The notes under the pieces: generated by a model
The model's input: the letters and a program-made list of their open reading frames with translations, nothing else
What the model was told of the DNA's origin: nothing
Database searches by the model: none
Assembly (NCBI RefSeq): GCF_003113265.1
Contig: NZ_PUIV01000009.1
Location: forward strand, 1 to 64,000
Length of the DNA stretch: 64,000 nt
Direction: 5' to 3'
Source of the DNA: Methylosinus sporium
GTDB lineage: Bacteria; Pseudomonadota; Alphaproteobacteria; Rhizobiales; Beijerinckiaceae
Translations under genes and position numbers: made by a program
In this document: positions 60,384 through 64,000 of the stretch, piece by piece
How the letters are laid out: the number at the start of each line of letters is the position of its first letter
Numbering within the stretch: the stretch's first letter is position 1

Positions 60384-61295
60384 TTACTGGAACAGGCGCA
60401 GGATGATCTGGCTGTTCTGATTGGCGATCGACAGCGACTGGACGCCGAGCTGCTGCTGCGTCTGCAGAGCCTGCAGGCGGGTCGAGGCCTCGTTCATGTC
60501 GGCGTCGACCAGCGAGCTGACGCCCGCCGTGAGGCTTTCGTTCAGCGTCTTGACGAAGGCGGCCTGACCATTGACGCTGCTCTGCGTGGCGCCGATCTGC
60601 GAGGCGTATTTCGTGAGATCGGCAATCGCCTTGTCGGCGTTGGACAGAGTGTCCGTAATCGTCGCGCTGGAAGAGACATCCGACGAGGAAAGGCTCGTGA
60701 AGTCCGTCGCCGCCGTGGCGCCGGTGGCCTGAGCGACCTCCAATATGCCGGCGCCGGCCGCGACCACGGGCGAGGCCCCGCCGCCGCCGATCAGAGCGGT
60801 GGCGTTGAGGTCGATCGTGTTCAGGGACGAAGCCGCAGTGCCGGATCCGTCGCTATAGGACGCGATGGAGTTGAAAGTGCTGCGCGAGCCATCGAGCAGG
60901 TTCAAGCCGTTGAAGTTCGCCGAGGTGACGATGCTCTTGAGCTGGTCGCTGAGGCCGGTGAGGCTGGTGCCGATCTTGGCCGTGTCGGCGCCGGGCTGAG
61001 CGGCCTGCGCGACCGCGGATTTGATGTTGTTGATCACCGAAATGGCGTTGGTCACCGCCGCGGTGGCGACATTCAGCACCGAGGAGCTGACCGACAGCGA
61101 GTCGGTGATAGTGGAGAGAACGCCCTGGTCCGATTTCATCGTCTGGGCGATCGACCAGGTGGAGGCGTTGTCCGTGGCCGAGGAAATCTTCAGGCCGGTC
61201 GAAATCTCCTTCTGCGTCGAAGCGAGAGACGACTGGACCGAGCGCAGCGACTGGAGAGCGGTAATGGCGGAGGCGTTGGTCAGAATGCTGGACAT
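60384..61295 (-). CDS. Flagellin 2
   Basis: This 303-residue flagellin has the same length as flagellin 1 and is closely similar throughout: SSILTNASAITALQSLRSVQ, ISTGLKISSATDNASTWSIA at the start and LSIANQNSQIILRLFQ at the end. The differences cluster in the central part (RSTFNSIASYSDGSGTAASS). ATG 61295 is chosen; the longer frame to 61475 runs through the conserved leader. It has its own terminator and its own leader, so the two genes can be expressed separately. Confidence 0.96.
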   Translation of the reverse strand: MSSILTNASAITALQSLRSVQSSLASTQKEISTGLKISSATDNASTWSIAQTMKSDQGVLSTITDSLSVSSSVLNVATAAVTNAISVINNIKSAVAQAAQPGADTAKIGTSLTGLSDQLKSIVTSANFNGLNLLDGSRSTFNSIASYSDGSGTAASSLNTIDLNATALIGGGGASPVVAAGAGILEVAQATGATAATDFTSLSSSDVSSSATITDTLSNADKAIADLTKYASQIGATQSSVNGQAAFVKTLNESLTAGVSSLVDADMNEASTRLQALQTQQQLGVQSLSIANQNSQIILRLFQ

Positions 61296-61328
61296 GACTC
61301 GTCGATCCTTGGATGAGGTGAACGCGAC

Positions 61329-61394
61329 ATCCCGGAAATTCACCGGCTCGACGGAAGCGGCATCATGCCTTGGGCGCCCTCGCCCTATCCGAAG
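61329..61394 (-). promoter_or_regulatory. Conserved flagellin 5' leader, copy 2
   Basis: The counterpart of 60088-60154. In gene orientation it has GGGCGAGGGCGCCC (61372-61385) in place of GGGCTCGTGAGCCC. The inner pair T-A of copy 1 is G-C here, a compensatory change that keeps the stem. The second hairpin GGCATGATGCC (61359-61369) is identical. It ends 33 bp before the start codon. Confidence 0.6.
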
Positions 61395-61493
61395 AACTCT
61401 GTCGACGGCGCGTCTGCGGTCTCGCAAGGCCGCGCCGGACAATCGGATATTACACGCGAGGCGAAGGACCGCCACAATTCGCAGAAAATGCGA

Positions 61494-61508
61494 TTAATGA
61501 AGGCCTAA
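61494..61508 (-). promoter_or_regulatory. CtrA-like box upstream of flagellin 2
   Basis: TTAA-TGAAGGC-CTAA has the TTAA-N7-CTAA form with a spacer (AAGG) like that of the flagellin 1 site. It lies about 200 bp before the start codon and just downstream of the fliP stop. Confidence 0.5.
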
Positions 61509-61548
61509 CAGAGAGTTGTGCTGGCGGAGCCGGGCGCAGCGCGCGCGC

Positions 61549-62280
61549 CTATGAATAGGATCGAATAAGGCTGCCGACGAGTAGATTCCACCCGTCGATC
61601 AAAATGAAGAACAGCACTTTTATGGGAAGCGAAATGGCTGTCGGCGGCAGCATCATCATGCCCATCGACATTGTAATGACGGCGACGATCATATCGATGA
61701 CGAGAAATGGCAGGACGATGAGAAACCCGATCTCGAAGCCGCGGCGCAGCTCCGAAATCATGAAGGCCGGGGCGAGCACTTGAAGTCCGAGCTTGTCATA
61801 GTCGGCGGTGGGCGCTTTGTCCTTGGTGAGATTCTCGAACAGCTTGATGTCCTTGTCGCGGACATTGGCGATCATGAAGCGTCGGAACGGCTGCGAAATC
61901 TTCTCGAACGCCTCGACCTCGGTGATTTTATTGTCCATCAATGGCTTAAGTCCGTCCTTCCAGGCCGCGTCGAAGGTCGGCGCCATGACGTAGAAGGTCA
62001 TGAACAAGGCGAGGCTGATGAGAACGAGATTGGCCGGCGTGCTCTGCAGCCCCAGTCCGCTACGCAGAAACGACAGCGCAATGGCGAAGCGAGTGAAGCT
62101 CGTCACCATTATGAGCAGACCGGGAGCAATGGAGAGGACCGTCAATATCACGAGGAGCTGCACGATCCTCCCGCTCGCCGAGCCCCCTCCGGAAGGCAGC
62201 AGAGCGTTGAGATCGAGCCCCTGCGCAAAGACGGCCGTCGGCGCGAGCAGAAGAATGAGAATCGCAGCCGCGCGCTTCAT
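61549..62280 (-). CDS. fliP: Flagellar export gate protein FliP
   Basis: FliP is a core membrane component of the type III export gate. The 243-residue protein has a cleavable signal peptide (KRAAAILILLLAPTAVFAQG) and hydrophobic helices with the family motifs LSIAPGLLIMVTSFTRFAIA, LRSGLGLQSTPANLVLISLA and LFMTFYVMAPTFDAAW. PAFMISELRRGFEIGFLIVL and VITMSMGMMMLPP follow. It overlaps fliL by 4 bp and ends the motE-flgH-fliL-fliP operon. Confidence 0.97.
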   Translation of the reverse strand: MKRAAAILILLLAPTAVFAQGLDLNALLPSGGGSASGRIVQLLVILTVLSIAPGLLIMVTSFTRFAIALSFLRSGLGLQSTPANLVLISLALFMTFYVMAPTFDAAWKDGLKPLMDNKITEVEAFEKISQPFRRFMIANVRDKDIKLFENLTKDKAPTADYDKLGLQVLAPAFMISELRRGFEIGFLIVLPFLVIDMIVAVITMSMGMMMLPPTAISLPIKVLFFILIDGWNLLVGSLIRSYS

Positions 62281-62858
62281 TGAACGACCAGCGCTTGAAT
62301 AATGACCTCCTGAATATGTCCCTCGGAACGGATCGCCGCCCGATCTGTCAGATCTTCATGCAGCCGTCGCAGGCCGTCGGAGCCCTCGAGCGAGGTGAGC
62401 GTCATCGTCCGCAAAAAAGCGACAATGTCCGCGGTCACCTGCGAGATCAATATGTCGGGCTGCGGCACGGCTTGGGAATCATAGACGATGGACGCCTGCA
62501 GCCGCACCCAGCCGGTTTCCGGCGAAGCCAGATTGGTTACGATCGGCGCCAGCTCCTTGAGCTTCATCTTCGCCTGCCCCGCCCCATCTTTCCCGCCATC
62601 GCTCTGCGCCACGGCGCCATGTCCGCCGCCATGTCCCTTATCCGCCGGCTCGGCGCTCTTTTTCGGCGCCGAGGACTCATGCTGCGGCTCCACCGCCGGC
62701 GATTTGGCGGTCGCCGCCGGATCGCCCGTCAGCGTAAAGCCGAGAAAGCCGCCTCCGCCGGCGCCCAGCGCCGTCGCCACGATGAGCGCGAGCGCCAGCT
62801 GCCCAGAGGAGGACGATTGTGAATCGGCGGCGGTGGTGGAGGCAGGCGGCGCGGCCAA
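62277..62858 (-). CDS. fliL: Flagellar basal body-associated protein FliL
   Basis: FliL is a single-pass membrane protein that supports stator function. The 193-residue protein has an N-terminal membrane helix (LALALIVATALGAGGGGFLG), a charged linker with HGGGHGAVAQSDGG, and a periplasmic domain with LASPETGWVRLQASIVYDSQ, DIVAFLRTMTLTSLEGSDGL and EGHIQEVIIQALVVQ. It lies 15 bp after flgH and overlaps fliP. Confidence 0.93.
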   Translation of the reverse strand: MAAPPASTTAADSQSSSSGQLALALIVATALGAGGGGFLGFTLTGDPAATAKSPAVEPQHESSAPKKSAEPADKGHGGGHGAVAQSDGGKDGAGQAKMKLKELAPIVTNLASPETGWVRLQASIVYDSQAVPQPDILISQVTADIVAFLRTMTLTSLEGSDGLRRLHEDLTDRAAIRSEGHIQEVIIQALVVQ

Positions 62859-62873
62859 ATTCCCCTCCCTGTC

Positions 62874-63599
62874 TCAGAACGGCGCGAATATGTCATAGGC
62901 CTGCTGGCCCCATGCGGGCTGCTGGACCTCCGACAATCTGCCGCGTCCGCCATAGGAGACGCGCGCCTCGGCGATTTTGTCGTAAGAGATCGTATTGTCC
63001 TTGCCGATGTCGCGCGGTCGCGCAATGCCGGCGATCGTCAGCACGCGCAGCTCGTAGTTGACGCGAATCTCCTGCGATCCGCGCAGCATGAGATTGCCAT
63101 TGGGCAGAACCGCAGTGACGACCGCGGCGACCGACAGGCGAATCTGCTCCGACCGATTGATCGACCCCTGCCCTTGAGTCGAGCTGCTCGACTGCAGATC
63201 ATTATTGACCGAACCCGTCCATTTTCGTTCGGGCGGCGTCGAAGACGCGCCGGCGAGGAAATCGAACAGAAACGACCACGTCGTCTTGACCTTGGCATCG
63301 CGCGAGCGATCCGTCGAATTGCCGAGCACGGCCTTGTCGTCCATCGAAATATTGACAGTCACGACATCGCCGACCGCCATCGCCCGAACATCGCGATAGA
63401 GATTGACTCGGTTGTCGTCGAGGCGCATTTGCGGCCCGAGCGCCGGCGGCCGCGTTGCGCCCGTCGGCAGCTGATCGTCATAGGACGACAGACCGCTGCC
63501 GACGGGACTCATATGCGGCTCACGCCCTATGTCGCGCGGGTCGGTGGCGCATCCGGCGAGCGCAAGAACCGAACCGATCGCCATACCCAGTCTCTTCAT
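62874..63599 (-). CDS. flgH: Flagellar L-ring lipoprotein FlgH
   Basis: FlgH forms the outer-membrane ring of the basal body. The 241-residue protein has a lipoprotein signal ending in LALAGC and the FlgH blocks VGDVVTVNISMDDKAVLGNS, INRSEQIRLSVAAVVTAVLP, NGNLMLRGSQEIRVNYELRV and IAGIARPRDIGKDNTISYDK. It ends PAWGQQAYDIFAPF, as expected. It overlaps motE by 4 bp. Confidence 0.96.
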   Translation of the reverse strand: MKRLGMAIGSVLALAGCATDPRDIGREPHMSPVGSGLSSYDDQLPTGATRPPALGPQMRLDDNRVNLYRDVRAMAVGDVVTVNISMDDKAVLGNSTDRSRDAKVKTTWSFLFDFLAGASSTPPERKWTGSVNNDLQSSSSTQGQGSINRSEQIRLSVAAVVTAVLPNGNLMLRGSQEIRVNYELRVLTIAGIARPRDIGKDNTISYDKIAEARVSYGGRGRLSEVQQPAWGQQAYDIFAPF

Positions 63600-64000
63600 T
63601 GCTTCTTTCCGCCGCCGACGAGACTCGACAATGAGGCCACCTTTTTGGTCAGCAGGACCGCGCGGGACGCCTCCATCTCGTTGAGAATCGCGCTGGACTG
63701 CTTGGGTTGCAGCCGCATCAGCATGGCCGCCGCCATGTCTTCTTCCATATTGGCGAATTGCGCCGCGGCGGCTTCCGGCCGCATACGTCCATATATAGAC
63801 ACCAGCCGCTCATCGGTCTGCTTGAGCAGCGTGTCATAGCGATCCAGAACCTCCTGCAGCTCGGCGCGTTTGGCTTCGAGATCGGCGGTCCGCCTGGCGA
63901 TTCGCTGCTCTATGTCGAGTAGCTCCTTCTCCTGCCGCGCATTGCGAGCCGCGCCCGCAGCGGCTGCGACGTCGGCGCAATATTGACGCGCATCGGACGG
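63596..64000 (-). CDS. motE: MotE family protein (MotC chaperone), 5' end outside the window
   Basis: The 134 residues in the window are the C-terminal part of MotE, the periplasmic chaperone that stabilises MotC in rhizobia. The region starts with DARQYCADVAAAAGAARNAR, runs through a coiled coil (RTADLEAKRAELQEVLDRYD) and ends with the MgtE-N-like RMRPEAAAAQFANMEEDMAA and LMRLQPKQSSAILNEMEASR. The start lies beyond base 64000. Its presence with motC supports a rhizobial-type motor. It overlaps flgH by 4 bp. Confidence 0.88.
   Translation of the reverse strand, partial: PSDARQYCADVAAAAGAARNARQEKELLDIEQRIARRTADLEAKRAELQEVLDRYDTLLKQTDERLVSIYGRMRPEAAAAQFANMEEDMAAAMLMRLQPKQSSAILNEMEASRAVLLTKKVASLSSLVGGGKKQ

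Noticed and set aside
59000-61550. Sigma-54 type promoters for the flagellin genes
   Set aside because: I looked for TGGCAC-N5-TTGC patterns in the upstream regions and found none with correctly spaced GG and GC, so I did not annotate any.

Overview
The window looks like a chromosomal segment of a GC-rich alphaproteobacterium of the order Hyphomicrobiales (Rhizobiales). Supporting signs are a glyA/nrdR/ribD/ribE/ribH/nusB/thiL/hppA block, a SciP/CtrA-type cell-cycle regulator, and a rhizobial-type flagellar motor (MotA, MotB, MotC, MotE and a very long FliK). A PQQ operon with a fused PqqDE suggests a methylotroph. A motile type II methanotroph such as Methylosinus would fit, but this is an inference from gene content, not an identification.

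Layout. 1-412: the right end of an IS66-family element that truncated a PIN-domain gene. 441-9261: the housekeeping block on the minus strand (hppA, thiL, nusB, ribH, ribE, ribD, nrdR, glyA), interrupted between nrdR and glyA by a plus-strand orphan XRE regulator with a striking duplicated palindromic operator. 9665-14629: a secreted phospholipase C/acid-phosphatase-like enzyme, two small hypotheticals, a DUF433/DUF5615 toxin-antitoxin-like pair and release factor 3. 14711-17582: an operon of rubrerythrin, a CCG-domain Fe-S protein and DUF3501, followed by a frameshifted HTH gene. 17840-21482: a J-domain protein, Der, a TPR membrane protein and a 2Fe-2S ferredoxin. 21543-24074: a four-gene cluster with a glutathionylspermidine-synthase-like ligase, a DUF350 membrane protein and two Gly/Ser/His-rich membrane proteins. 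24246-29391: a flavodoxin-like protein, an orphan bufferin-type peptide (BufA2), psd-pssA for phosphatidylethanolamine synthesis, and a divergent EamA exporter/MocR regulator pair. 29614-32779: pqqB-pqqC-pqqDE. 32836-38192: cupin, FliJ, a YbhN-like membrane protein, SciP, an RlpA-like protein, an SmbP-like protein and small hypotheticals.

From 38202 to the right edge the window is a flagellar locus. Minus-strand operons carry motA-fliM-fliN-fliG-flhB-flgB-flgC-fliE-flgG-flgA-flgI, fliF-fliH-motB-motC-fliK-lytic transglycosylase, two tandem flagellin genes, and motE-flgH-fliL-fliP. flgF-fliI and three accessory or unknown genes lie between them. Together they supply part of the MS ring, C ring, export gate and ATPase, rod, P and L rings, stator and filament. 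fliQ, fliR, flhA, the hook and the hook-filament junction genes are not in the window.

The regulatory signals I consider most worth following are three identically organised CtrA-like boxes (TTAA-N7-CTAA) upstream of sciP and of both flagellin genes, and a conserved flagellin 5' leader with two hairpins, one showing a compensatory base change. The best candidates for an undescribed system are the rubrerythrin/CCG/DUF3501 operon, the DUF350/ligase/Gly-rich cluster and the ATP-grasp-like gene inside the flagellar locus. I saw no tRNA, rRNA or CRISPR array.
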